DNA from: Epiperipatus broadwayi | Taxonomy: Eukaryota > Onychophora > Udeonychophora > Euonychophora > Peripatidae | Direction of reading: 5' to 3' | NCBI GenBank assembly: GCA_028023455.1 | Contig: JAQFVV010012400.1 | Span: forward strand, 17,663,490-17,727,489 | Length of the DNA: 64,000 nt | Part shown: piece by piece, positions 48,136 to 61,301 of the stretch | Layout of the letters: every line of letters starts with the position of its first letter | Position numbering within the stretch: the stretch's first letter is position 1 | Position numbers and translations under genes: made by a program | The notes under the pieces: generated by a model | Databases searched by the model: none | Seen by the model: the letters and a program-made list of their open reading frames with translations, nothing else | What the model was told of the DNA's origin: nothing

Positions 48136-50169
48136 TGCAGAACAGAAAAATAAATAAAATCTTTATTCATATAATTATTTTCTGCATAAGGATATTTTAT
48201 TCCACATTTATTTATTTCCATCTTGCATTTATACATGTGCATAATTATTCACACATGTTATTTTCCAAAATATAATCACAATATAACTTTGACATCACTA
48301 TAACAATAGTTACAATATATATTGTAACAATCACATTTGTGCATTCATGCAACAAAATCCAGGGTCCAGGCAAATTACCCCAAAGCTGATCTAGGTGAGG
48401 TGGTGAGACATCGAATCTGGCCATACTTCAACTCATTTACCAGAACTCCATGATTTAATACCCTATGAATGACATATATGAGGCTACACTTGGTCTCAAT
48501 TTCTCCAGTGAGTTGGCTGACCAAAGGGAGAAACATGAGATGAGGAAAATTAATAATTTGACTATAATTAAAGATTAAATTAACTACTTAACATGCTATG
48601 AATTAACTAAGGAAATGTATAATATATTAATAATAATAAAGAATTTGGATGCTTTGGAGTAGAATGTAAAAAATAACATTACTCAAACAGTAATTTTAAA
48701 TATGTTTAATAAAATAATGATTAAATAAGTTAATTAAAAATAAAAAGAACATAGTTATTTAGCATTGGGTGAATGGATTAAGCATGCAGGCATTACAGTA
48801 ATGATGAGATAATTGGTACATCAGTCTCATCTTGTATATGATAAGTTAAATTATACAATTATCTGCAGTTTATCAATCATGCCTATTATTGTAATATGCC
48901 AATCTACTCTTTAGGTTTGCTAATGGTAAGGTAAACATTTACCAGGATAATACAGATATAGAGCATTAAGCTAATAAATTTAATATATAACCCACAAGCA
49001 ATTAATATGCTCAAAATACAGGTTCAATAGATAAAACCAGGCTCCAAGTTCAGGCTAATGCTGAAGTTAAGAGGAAACAAACTGGTTACCGTGAATAGAC
49101 ATCTGGAGACTATGGCACTAAAATATTAAAATTAAAAATTGCAGTGCAAATGTGTAATTGCTCATGAGTTTCAGTAACAAATAGTCAGTGCACTTGGATC
49201 AAACCTTTTAATATTAAGGAACACCTTAGTTAGGGAAGTTGAATAAGCTTTGAATATTGTTCTGGACCCTCATGTTCCAGTTCTAAAATATATACCATCC
49301 AAACCAAAGAATAGCTGGTTTAATACCATGAACCATCTTAAAAGAGGAGCAGCAAGATGTTAGTTCATGCTATGTGCTTAATAAAGACATACTACACAAT
49401 GCTTAATAGTAATACTTATATGTATATAAAATAACTAAGTAATGTGCCTAAATATATATAGTTTCTGTTGTCTAAAACTAATTTGACCCAGCTCTTAAGA
49501 TAGCATATAATAATTATGTTAAGAAAGGATTAACTAAATATTAATCTAGTTGATATATATTGAATCTGTATACAATTATTCATAATCAAGTTTTGGATGA
49601 GAAAGTACATTCCAGGCCTGACAACATTTACAAATATATTTTCAATATCATCCCTGGTCACTATCCAACTAATGGACATAATCATGGTTTAAACTGATTA
49701 GGAAAAACTTGTTATATATACTGACAGCTATTAAAATAAATAATTATGATAACAAAAAGTGTGTAGTGATCTGCTGTTATCTCATAAAATAGAATTTCAA
49801 GCAATTTATTCCTACTAAAGAGCAATGATAATTTTATGATGGAGAGCATCTAATTGTCTCTCTCGAAAGTGTATTAAATTAATCATTCATTGCCTTGAAA
49901 CATTGGCATATCACAACATATAAAATCAATAAATGAAATAAAATAATCAAAACTGAAAGATAGGGGTGGCCTCAGATTATAAGAGATTTTAAATAATAAC
50001 TGATACAGTTTTTACAAGTCAAAAGAATAAGTTATATTAATTTACAAGCAAGTTTATGGTTACATTTTAGACAGCTTTACTTTAGAAAGAGTTTTAATTT
50101 AATGAGAATTTACAATTAAAATGAACATTCATAGTAGCTAGCTAATAAATAAATACATTATAGGTTTTA
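48136..50169. other. Intergenic stretch with unassigned GC-richer patches
   Basis: Patches at 48355-48545 (for example GGTGAGGTGGTGAGACATC) and 49190-49370 are less A/T-rich than their surroundings and may be old transposon sequence, but I found no partner copies or coding frames. Confidence 0.35.
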
Positions 50170-50395
50170 AAAATAAATTTATAGAGCTCTATGGTTAGAA
50201 GAAGTATTACCAATTTTCTTCTTGCAGCTAAGTTGTCCAGCATTTGGGAGTGGGCACTGGCTCTTTTCTCTTGATAGATTGCTTGTTTGTGACATCCTTC
50301 CTTTACAACAGGTGGCGCATGGAACTCTCCATCCTGGCAGTGATGATAGTTAGACCATGGCAGCATGTAAAATGGAGTTGAAGATGACTGTTCAC
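50170..50395 (-). repeat. Dispersed repeat family C, copy 1
   Basis: Minus strand shares ordered words with plus 55940-56110: CCAGGATGGAGAGTTC / CCAGGATGATGGAGAAGTTC, AGAGCCAGTGCC / AAAGCCAGTGCC, and AGCTGCAAGAAG...TTGGTAA / AGCTAGAAGATTGGTAA. The 74-codon frame at 50142-50366 lies in it and is probably not a host gene, since the other copy has a different frame. Confidence 0.5.
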
Positions 50396-51714
50396 TTATA
50401 GGAAGTATGGCAAATTGGTGGCCTTTCTAGCCACTCATTTTAAAATTTATGACTAATGTAACTGCCTGCAGCAACACATTTGAATTATAGAGTATATATA
50501 TCTTTACAGTGCTGAAATATAGGGTATATATAGTAATTTCTACCCCTATATTATATTTTGCCACAAGCTAAGTTCACGGCATGGAAATCCATTAGCTTGT
50601 TTAGAAGTTTTATTTAAATTTACAAAATTTGGGGTTTTTATTGTTAAATTTTTTAATCACACAATTTCACCTTAGTTTAACCAACTCAGCCCCAGTGAAA
50701 TATAAAATAGTGTTGCTTGATTGCATTTGTTTCCACTAACTTATGTTTTAAAAATGGTTATTGTTAAAATTAGAAATTTATACATTTAGCTTACATGCAA
50801 TTTTAAAACAGATGTGTGTGGAGTGATTTTTTTATTGACAATATATTTATTTTAAAGTTAGAGATTGATTTTAAATCCAGAAATTTAACAAATTATTATA
50901 TAAACATTTCACTATATATGTCATTATACATATATATGTGATTTTCAATCAAACTAAAAAAACAAAATTATAATACATAAATTGACAAATTTAAAAAGAT
51001 CTAAACTTTTAAATATAAGTACATTGTAGCATACCCAAATCTATTACATATTACACCTTGTACTCGCATATATATGTGTGCTAATACATATATAATATTC
51101 AATAAATATATGTTTAAACAGATATACATTCAAACATTTAAACAGGTATACATTTAAACAGATATATAGATATACGTGTGTATATGTTTATTCGATGGGG
51201 TTTTAAGTCAATATAGATCCTACTATGGGATATAGTAGGTGAAATGGGTAATCTGAAGGAATATACCATTTCAATATATATATATATTAAACTGTTTATT
51301 TACATATGGTACAAATATATTGGCATTTGGGGTAAAAGTTAAAAGAAAAAGTAAATTTAGTGACCTTATTAAAAGATGCAATTAAATTTTTTTTTAGTTT
51401 GTATAATTTTTTTTAAAAACATACAATGAAAGTTACATTTTTCGTTCATATTTTTTTTTATGTGATTAAAAATAAAAGTTAAAATTGGAAAGAATAAAAG
51501 ACACACAGATTACTAATCCAGATAAACTAAAAGAAAGAATTCCACATGCAGATTTTAATTAGAAAAATCTTTCTAACTCCAATTAAAGATCGCAGAATTA
51601 GGTTTAAAAAAAAGGACTTTGCAACTTAAATTTAAAAAAGAATGTACAAGATTATTACTTTGTATGGTGATAAAAGGACAAAAGAAAATATGCACAGAAG
51701 TCTGAAAACTGGAC
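50396..51714. other. AT-rich spacer
   Basis: Contains TATATA-rich repeats around 51120-51290. No gene is supported. Confidence 0.4.
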
Positions 51715-51945
51715 CTCTAGTATAAAAGGAAGAATACTAGTGTTATCAGGGTCTTGTCTGTTTTTCTTTTGGCTGGTCCTGGATCACAAAATCCAGGACC
51801 ACTCTACGCTGAAATAATTCTTTATGCTGGAGTGGACCGAAGCTTTTAACATTGTTCATCATGAAGACTGTCAACCCCAGAAAAGCTTTCATGACCGGCT
51901 TTTAGAACCAGGATCAAGAACAAGTTAAAACTAATGGCCATGAAC
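51715..51945 (+). other. GC-richer region with consecutive hairpins behind a TATA-like motif
   Basis: TATAAAAGG at 51721-51729 is followed about 50 nt later by a series of possible hairpins: GGTCCTGGAT/ATCCAGGACC (perfect 10 bp, about 51776-51805), CCACTC/GAGTGG closing the next about 37 nt, and AAGCTTTT/AAAAGCTT around 51841-51890. It could be a structured RNA gene or the promoter/leader of an LTR retrotransposon; an AATAAA-containing A/T region follows at 52240. No partner copy is seen in the window. Confidence 0.35.
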
Positions 51946-52675
51946 TCATTCTACCTAAAAAAAAAGCCATGCATGATAATCAACTGTTTATGGAAATACC
52001 AGTTAGCTATGATTAATTATTCCCGATTGTGACTAAAATTAAGCTTATAATATAAACCTGATAGAGACATTAATCTTCTTAATCAAGAGACTTTCATTTT
52101 AAAGAATTTTCTAGAAGAAATTTGGAAAGTGAACTGCAATTCTTTAACTGTTGTTTTAATTAATTGATTCATGTCTGGATTAGTGTGTGTGCATTCTTTC
52201 CAACTTATTAGTAATTTGTGTTTTTAATATTTTAATTTGTTAGAATAAAATATTTATTTCTAATATCAACTATTCATTGCGTTATTAATGAGAGTTATTA
52301 AATTTATTAAAGTTAGTTTATTAGGATTTGAGTGTATAATTTACCTTTGCCAACATTTATTGATTAAGCCCCAGGAATAATATTCTCTAAAAAAATAAAG
52401 TTACTAAAAAACATAACCCCGATCTTTTACTTACTTGTGTCAAAATTATGGGATATGAAGAGGTTAGGAGTCTATTGACTATGGCACCCTCTTATAAATT
52501 AAAACTAACTTCTTGATAATTCCTGTAGTAATAATTAGTAGGCCAGTTAATCAGGAAATATAGCTATATTTTTGGAAATAGAAACAAGATATTTATTTTT
52601 CCATAGCTTGATTAACTTTCACTTAACAACAGTCAGTAAAAAAAAGGCCTACCAGAATCTATCAAAATGTGAAAA
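51946..52675. other. AT-rich spacer
   Basis: No supported gene; the frame 52572-52781 runs into TA repeats. Confidence 0.4.
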
Positions 52676-52679
52676 TGTT

Positions 52680-52758
<79 letters not shown>

Positions 52759-52760
52759 AC
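52676..52760. repeat. (TA)n microsatellites in a palindromic arrangement
   Basis: TTACAATATAT...ATATTGTAA forms a perfect palindrome (52678-52720), followed by a second uninterrupted (TA)n block to 52755. Confidence 0.9.
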
Positions 52761-53667
52761 TTTCTTACTATGAGTAACTGATCTGCTCTCTTATTATAGT
52801 GTTAGATAGTATCAGCTGCCTTTTATTGCTTTCTATATTATGTAGAGTCAGCAATAAAGAATGGATGCTTTTTTATTGTATATATTGTCAAATGCTCTGG
52901 TTAGAGGACAGGTCAATCATTCATAGCAACAGTTACTTCAAGAAAATGATGTCAGCATTATGTATATTAGTTCTATAATTGTTTGTCTTTGCATACATAT
53001 ATTGAAAAAGAGTGTTGTAATAAAGTAGTTAGTGTGTTCTCTATAAACTGGTGGAGTTTGGAATTTTTTTCAGATAACTAAGAATTTAGTAAGCAGAAAA
53101 ATGTTGATGGCTTAAACATAAAAACAAACACGTAGTTGTAATATAGTAAAATCAAAGAAATATCATATGCATATGGGTATTGAACTCAAGGTTTATTTGT
53201 GCTTTTTTGTATCTCTCTCTGTATATTTATATATATAATGTAGTGTTAAAAATAATGCAGTATTTTTAAGTATCAACTTTTTATAATGAACTACTAAAAG
53301 TTTAATAAACTGTTAATTCTTGTTTACCTGGATTATTAATTAACTTATCAATTTATATTTGTTTTATTGCTTTGAAATACTGTCAAACTGTTCCGACAAA
53401 ATCAACATAATTATAGGTAAGAAGCAAGGTATATTTGTAAAAGAGGGCACATTTTGCCAATTATATAATTACAAAGTTAAAAGGTTTGTAATTATAATAT
53501 TTTAACATAGTGAGTAAAAAGATTCATCTGTATAGAATATCAATTCTTTACATATATAAAAACGCATTAATAACAAATGTTTAAAAAAGAATACAAATAA
53601 TTCAAACAAAAAAATTAAATACGTAGTAAAAAAAATCTACATTGTAATATATATATAACGTAGTTAA
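52761..53667. other. AT-rich spacer
   Basis: No feature recognised. Confidence 0.4.
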
Positions 53668-54003
53668 TTAAAAAAAATCAATATTTGTAACTATATAATT
53701 CACGCTCAGACTTACACGTATATTTATATTTTTCTCTTTATATATATTTATGCAATTATATGTATATACAATAGTTTTTTTTTTTTTTTAAATATACCGT
53801 TTTATATGCGAGTCTTTTGGGCTTTTAATAGCTTATTTTATTATCATATTATTCTGTCAATGCTTCTTATCAAATTTTGATATTTGTTAAATCCATGTAA
53901 AAGACTCATTAAACACCTCGATGTTCCTCTAAATATTTAGATGCTAAAATAAGATAGAAATAAGTAATGAAAATCTATATTGACAATGATCAAGTGTTGT
54001 CAT
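53668..54003 (-). CDS. Candidate short-intron mini-gene, unknown product
   Basis: A phase-consistent minus-strand model: ATG at 54003, exons 53985-54003, 53917-53943, 53798-53831 and 53668-53710, with introns of 41, 85 and 87 nt, each GT..AG, ending TAA. The product would be about 40 residues starting MTTLDHSSKYLEEHRAIKSP. The short exons and small size make chance assembly possible. The middle exons (SKYLEEHR, IKSPKDSHIK) look the most protein-like, and the style matches the two better models at 13-17 kb. Opposite strand, from ATG 54134, another short frame (MNYPFNLQL, optionally spliced through a 23-nt intron) could be a divergent neighbour. Confidence 0.25.
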
Positions 54004-55939
54004 TTTGTTATAATTTCTTACTATCAATTAAGTTCAACCTAACTATATGAAAAATAAAACACATTTTTCAAAAATTATTATTAATAATAATAAAAAAAGA
54101 AACTAATATAAACATATATAAATAATCGAATCAATGAACTATCCATTTAATCTACAACTGAGTTTTGCAAAGCAAAAACAACAGCAATAACATCAGCCGT
54201 CGAACAACTAATGGTCAACTAAGAATAGAAAATTGGATTTATAATAGTAATATTAAAAATCGTATAATCAACATTAAACAAAAGAAAGTGATATAAAGAC
54301 ATGTGTATTTTTAAAAAGATATGATTAATTTAACTTCATAGTTAAAAAAAGAAACATTTGTAAAATGCAAAGATAAGTACTATTTCTATTTTTTTAAAGT
54401 TCATCTGTTTAATTTATATATTAATTATTACAAACTTACATTAGATTATACATTTTTGGTAGATACAGTGGCAGAGATTGGTTTGACTTTGGGGCTGACG
54501 GATGATTGTGATTGGATCGCGCTAAGGTGAAAGATGCAGGGACAACTCCCCCCCCCTCCACGGAAATATATATTTCAACCAGAGAATTGGCTTTCATTAG
54601 AAAACATAGCTTAATGATAAAACAAACAGTCAGCTGGTTGAAATATTAAAAAAAAAAACTGTGTAGACAAGCTAGTTATATTTTCTTTTTATTTATATAT
54701 GTATTTTTAGAGTTGGTTTATATATATTTTATTGTTTCCATATATATATAATTAAATGATATTTAAATATACACAACGTATCTCCTATCTGTTTTTATAT
54801 AAAATTTAATTGACTATTACATATTAAAAATGTCACTGTTTAATTATTCTTATACATATTTACGATTAACTGGAAATTCTCAAGGGTATCAAATGAATAC
54901 TTCAATATTTTACCTAGTGAAGATTACTTAAAACTAAATAGACTCGGGCCTTATTAAACATCTCTGTGAATAAATCTTGATAATGTAAATGCTATAATGA
55001 ATCTTAATAAGAACTCAAGAAGCAGTTGAAATTGGTATCATTTTTATTTACTAAAGTGGTTGAATGATGATATAAACTATTTGATTAAATTTAATAAACA
55101 TGATGCCAAAAGATTTACATAAGATGTTACAAGAATTATATATATATATTGAAATGGTATTATTTGTCTATCATCCTGTTTCACCTACTATGTTCCATAG
55201 TAGTATTCTTTCTCCAGTTCAAACCCACCCAAGTCCACATATATCATCATAATTCAATGTATTTTAATGTATAGTAAGGTTTATTTAAGTGTGTGCATGT
55301 ATTTATATAGTTGAGTGTTTCATAAAGCATACACTAAGTTATAAATTTAAATATTAAATTAAGAGTAACTTGTGTGAACATTGTTGTATGTGTATAAGCA
55401 CACCTACATATATATGCGAATGAAGTTGCAGTGTAACATATTTTATAAGCATTGCAATGCTATTTAAATTATTTATCTTTAAGTACAAATTTACTTTTAT
55501 TCACATATAAATTTCAATTCCAGAGGTGACAGAAGTACATATATAAACAAATGTTTACAGAACTTAAAATCTATTTAAAAAGATTGTCTGATTCTTGAAA
55601 ATTGTACTACATCACACACACCTGATTTAATTTGTGTGAGAACTAAGAACAGAGTTTTAAGATAAATTCTAAAATAGATTTTAAAACAAAAGAAATACAA
55701 TCAGCTGCACTATTTCAAGAATAAATTAGTTTTACTTTTGTCTTCTTTAAAGTTAATAAAGAGATGTTAAAACTTAAATCTTAAAACTTGTAAAGTGTAA
55801 ACAATTTCATAGTTTTGTGGGGGTAGGAGTTAAAGCATTAATATAGAAAAACCCAAATTCAAACATCAAGGTTCACTCTCTTGAATTTCATAATGTTTTG
55901 CCACTGAAGGTTATGCCAGATTTTATAATAGATACTAGT
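54004..55939. other. Intergenic stretch
   Basis: A CAGTGGCAGAGATTGG patch at 54469-54560 (GC-rich, ending in a poly-C tract) resembles the start of a hAT-type element, but no matching CCACTG end was found. The remainder is A/T-rich. Confidence 0.35.
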
Positions 55940-56112
55940 ATCTAGAAGGCAACTAGTTGTTGTCTTCCTTTTGGAAGATTGGTCCAGGATGATGGAGAAG
56001 TTCAAAACCAGCAGCCTGCCAAGATGATAGTAGACAAACCAGCCCAAGAGAGAAAGCCAGTGCCAAATGCCATGAAGATACCTCAGCTAGAAGATTGGTA
56101 AACATGTCTTCC
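55940..56112 (+). repeat. Dispersed repeat family C, copy 2
   Basis: Plus-strand counterpart of 50170-50395 (shared words CCAGGATG, GACAAACCAGC, GAGAAAGCCAGTGCC, AGAAGATTGGTAA). Non-coding; the antisense frame 55859-56047 is incidental. Confidence 0.5.
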
Positions 56113-56906
56113 TGTAGAGCTCTTTAAATTTAAATCTAAATTAAACAAATGTAATAACTCTTAACCTGGCTATAATGTTGAACGTTCACAGATAATGACT
56201 TATTATAAATTTTAATAAATTAAACTGTAATTTAAGACTGTATAATACTATAATACATTTCCTAATGTAAAGTAAAATTAATAATCTTTGTAAAGATCTT
56301 GCCTTTTAAATGGATAATCTTCTCTAAACATAATACCATTAAGTAGTTATATTTTATTATATCTATGCTATCCTAATCTGCAGTCATGCCTATTTCCTAT
56401 TTTGTATGTTTTTAATTCATTAATTTATGCTATGCCTTAATTCAGAGTGGATATTAATAATAGTAATAATTTTGAAGAGATGATTAAAAGCTCTCACATA
56501 GTTAATTTATGTTTCTTTTTAGCACATGCATAAATCTCCAATCTGAAAACATGCTTTTATATATGTTAGTTAAGCTACTATGTTTTAGCTTATTGTAATT
56601 CAGGTTTGCATGTTAAATGATTATATTTAGTTAAGTAATAGTGGGAATAATATTTTAAAGCATTATTATAAGTAATTAGTTAAGTTACAAATATGCTTTA
56701 CTTCTCTTTAATTTATTATTATAAACAATATAGATTTAATTAATAAAGTAGATCATTTTAATTAACCCTTTTTAGCATGATTTAAGGGTGCTAATTTACG
56801 AACTAGCATATAATAGTTTCACAGATAGAAACTATAGATTTAGCACTTTATTAATTTTAATATTAATTTGATATTTAGAAAGCATTATGAATATGACCTT
56901 ATAAAC
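56113..56906. other. AT-rich spacer
   Basis: No feature recognised. Confidence 0.4.
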
Positions 56907-57408
56907 TAGCATTTCTCAACTTTTTGCCACATGATCCAATAGACTTTATTGAAATAGTTCCGCGACCCAAATGTTTATTACATAAATTATAATATAAAAC
57001 AAAAGACATATTATATCAGCATGGTACTGTATATATGTATATATTCAGATCAATTTTATAATATTTATAATGAACAAATAATTTGTGAGTTAAAGTTAAA
57101 CTACATATTTTTAATGTAAAAGCTTAACACATTTTGTTAATTACAAAAAAAGTGTTTTCTTTTCAAATAATCACAAAATTTAACATTATGATTATTTAAG
57201 TTTAAATGTACAATTGAATTTGAAAAAACTACACAAAGCATAGCTAGTATTACTTACTAATTTTTTTTATTAATGCTAATATTTTCTTAAAATGTAAAAA
57301 GAATTTTGCTATCAGATATTTGTTTTTATTTCTTGGTGCATATTCATGACCCATTAAAAATTTAACATGACCCAATATTGGGTTGCAACCCAAAGGTTGA
57401 AAACACTG
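56907..57408 (+). mobile_element. hAT-type non-autonomous element (MITE) with 8-bp target duplication
   Basis: The left end TAGCATTTCTCAACTTTTTG and right end (reverse complement CAGTGTTTTCAACCTTTGGG) are the imperfect terminal inverted repeats typical of hAT elements (CAGTGGTTCTCAACC type). The flanks TTATAAAC (56899-56906) and TTATAAAG (57409-57416) agree at 7 of 8 positions, the size of a hAT target duplication. The 502-bp interior keeps CCGCGACCC and GGGTTGCAACCC subterminal words but has no transposase frame. Confidence 0.8.
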
Positions 57409-59606
57409 TTATAAAGCATGTATATGCAAAATACACCTTGCTATATATGTATTTTCTTATTAAAATGGGATTTGGTTTTAAGGGCCACTCCATTATTCTT
57501 AATTCAGACAGTTCTCTTTTAGAACTGTAACATGAGAATCCAAAACCACATATTGAGCTGCCCCAATCACCTAAACTAAATGTTCTTATATTTTATGGTA
57601 GCAAATCATACAGTGCATGGGAACCGAGTACTTGGTACTAAATCCCATGAGTAATTACACATTCGGGTCACAACACTTACTTAGCTTATGTAGTGCCATA
57701 GTCTCAGAAGCTATGCTGCAAATCATCAGTTCACCTTCCATTGTTATTCAGTTCAGCATTGATCTAAACCCCAGATCTAGTTTATATAAAATGATCTGCA
57801 AAGGGAGCACATTTATTGCTCATTATGTAATTTTAATAAATAAATTATATTTTGCCACTTATCATTCTTGTAAGATTTAACTTATAACAAATCTCATGAA
57901 AATGGCATAACATAATTCAGGCATGAGTATAGATTATAGATAATATTAAATTGTAATAAACTTAAAATTAAATGAATTAAAGTGCATAAAGATGAGAACT
58001 TGTATTTAACCTTACTCATCATTGTATAACATCTGTGAGTGTAAATCCAAATGCACTTATATTTGTATTATTAATTATATATTTAATAATTAAATATCTT
58101 TAAACTTAGGAAATGTTTAGTGTGTTATTTGCAACTCATTCTAAATATTGTCCAAATCTATTTAAAGTTAGTATTAGTTATTAATATATGCATTATCTAG
58201 CCAGCCATATGTGTGTGTGTTTATTTAGTTAGTGTCAATTCAGTCATTATTCCCTGAGTCTCCTGTTCCACCCTTTACTACTTCCAGAACATAAACTAAA
58301 AGTGTTTAAGGGTAGCCTCATATCTGTCATCCATAAGGTTGTAAATCATGGAGCATTAGTGAAGGAACTGAAGTGTGATCTAATTCAAGATCTCAACCCC
58401 TCATTTAGATCAGCTTTGGATAATTTGCAAAAACTCTTGATTTTGTTGTATGAATGTACAAATATGACCATTACAATATTGTAATGATACAGAAAAATGA
58501 GAGTAATGAGAAAGCTTTATTACATGCCCAAACCTTAGACACTAAATCTGTAATGGAAAAAAAATAAACAAGAAAAAGAAAGAGACTCTATTTATATACC
58601 TATCTGTGCTGGTATAAAAATGAGAACATGAGAATTTCTCTTGTTAATACCCCAAGTCTTTGAACAAGCTAAATCTGTAACAGTACAAAATAAAAAAAAG
58701 ATTTAATTAATTTTTTATTATAATAAAATATCGAAATATATAAATACTAAAATCTGTAATGGAATAAATCATTCAAATGGACTGTTTACTTTTATATATC
58801 CTATGAATTGTATAAAGTTAAAATCTATAATAGTAGTAATTGTACATCAAATTAGTAATAATGTGAATAGACTAGCTAAAATTAATAGTGCTGTACATAA
58901 TAAATAAACCAAATCTGTAATGATATAAATTTAAGTAACAATTTTATTTATACTCTACTAATAACATAATCCAAAATCTATATTTGGATAATATTAAAGT
59001 TTATTAATAATATTAAAACAGACAAAATTCTCTAGTGATCATGTGATGTTTATTAATAATAGTTATATATTAAATAAATATCAATCTGAATAGATGCCAA
59101 TATTGTCTACACAATATAAAATAATCTATATGAAAATAATGAGATATATTAATTAATAGTTTATAATGGTATTCATTCATAGATAGCATTTTTATTATTT
59201 TATGCAAAAATTTATACTAGTATTAAAGAATGAATTAAATTATTTATGCTTGATGATGACATAAAATTTTATAATAAATAATTTATTGACTAGCTTTTAT
59301 ACCAACTGATGTTCATAAAACATTGGATTCACTTTTAATTATTACTGAATTCTAATACAGTAATAAAATTTACATTATATTGTGAATTAAATTTTATTTA
59401 TTTATGTTTGCAATAAGATTCTAAATTATGATTGCTATATTATATATTGATTAATTTGAATAAGTCTCTTACTCAAATTTAATAAATAACAGTAATTTAA
59501 TTTACAAAAGTAATAAAAAGACAATAAATATGCTTGAACTATAAAATGATGCAATACATTAGACATTCTTTCTTAAATTACAAGAAAATATCTATTTAAT
59601 TATTGT
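57409..59606. other. Intergenic stretch
   Basis: 57480-57880 and 58250-58480 are less A/T-rich. The frame 58302-58484 (60 codons, containing NHGALVKELKCDLIQDLNPS) is protein-like but unassigned and may be transposon-derived. A lone R1 terminus (TGATCATGTGATGTTT) is at 59037-59052. Confidence 0.35.
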
Positions 59607-59608
59607 CC

Positions 59609-59670
<62 letters not shown>
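59607..59670. repeat. (TA)n microsatellite
   Basis: About 29 uninterrupted TA units. Confidence 0.97.
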
Positions 59671-59673
<3 letters not shown>

Positions 59674-61301
59674 AAATATAAATTTGTTGCAGTTTGCCTA
59701 CTGAGCATTTATCAGCAAGCAAAACAAATTATTGAATAAAATCTATTATGATGATTTAAATGTAAAGCTAAAATTAACTATTAAAATTTTCTTTTGATTA
59801 ATTTATATATTCACTCTCATATCTATTAATTTTAAATATCCTTTTAAAATAACCATGATAATAGTACAAATATTTATAAATGAATCATAAAATAGCAAGA
59901 TGCTGATCAATATCTATATACAAAAGTTCCACCATAAAGAAAATTCATGAAATAATGATATTTTAAAACATAGCAATTTCTAAAAGAGTTTTTTAAAAGT
60001 AGCAATAGTGTATTTAGCAAAATATTTGTTAATAATATCTGGAAAGATTTCACACTGTTGTTAACATTAAGTAACAATTACTTATTTATCCTTTTAAATA
60101 AATGATTAAGTGGTTATTTATATTTTTAATTATGCCACTTGAAGTTATAATCTTAAATAAATTATTTATTTTCTTGGCTGAAAACCAATATATAAACACT
60201 TAACATATTGATCCATGTAATAAACTCTTCCAGTATTTTTTTTAAAAACTTATAGATTACATTTATTCTTTTTGAAGTAAACATTAAATTTCCTGTTTAG
60301 ATATTCAATATATATATCATTTAAAAATATTTATTTACTTACTATAAAAATTGCCGTATTAATCAAAGTGATCAATATACATATAAATAAAGAGACAAGT
60401 AAATAAGTAAGTGAATGTCCTGATGTTAAAACATGGGGAAATTGACATCATTTTTTATTAATGTAGTTTTTTCTCATTGTCCTTGGATATAATTTTTAGC
60501 TTTAATCTCAAAAATTACACCAATTAGTTTTATCAAGTGATTATTGCATTTTAAATTTAGATCTTTCAAATACAAGTTAGCATTTTAAACAAAATGTCTT
60601 CTTTAAAATTTTAAAACAAATATTTCAAAATAAAATAACAATAATAATTTTAAATCTCTTCTTTTTTAAAAATAAAAATACATTTGTTTGTTTTACAAAT
60701 ACTATTTCAAATAATATATTTTTAAATAACAAATATTACTTTAAAATATTCACAATTCAAAATCTATATAATCCCAAATTTACACATTAACCCAAAACAT
60801 TCACATATATGTATACACACATGTGAGAATGTAATTTGTCATTTACTTATCTAAATCTATTGACTTTAAAATATGCAAATAGACAAAACATTCTTGTCTT
60901 TTATTAAAATATACAGCTTTAAATTTATAAATGTTTATAATGAGATATTAAATTTAATGCAGTGAATTTACTTATTGTTTTACTTTACAAAAAATATGAA
61001 AAATAGATTGCAAACTATTTTTAAAAAGATAAAAATAAAAACAAATCAACAATCGCTAGTTCATAGTTGGATGTCTATAATAACTTCAAAATTTAAGATA
61101 AACAATATTCAAGGATTTTCAACATTTATTAGTATATAAAATCATGACAGTAATTTGTTTATTTTTATGATAATGCCTTTTAAAATCTAATTCAGGATGA
61201 CATAATATATATATATTATAGCAAGATAAGTGTACATTAATGATTAAAATTATTTTTATTTAGCATATAAACACTACATGCTATTTTTGAAGGTGTAATG
61301 A
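59671..61301. other. AT-rich spacer upstream of the 61.3 kb gene
   Basis: Very A/T-rich with no repeats or exons I can defend. Upstream exons of the following gene may be hidden here. Confidence 0.35.

Noticed and set aside
54469-54560. hAT element start (CAGTGGCAGAG...)
   Set aside because: No matching opposite terminus or target duplication could be found, so kept only as a note.
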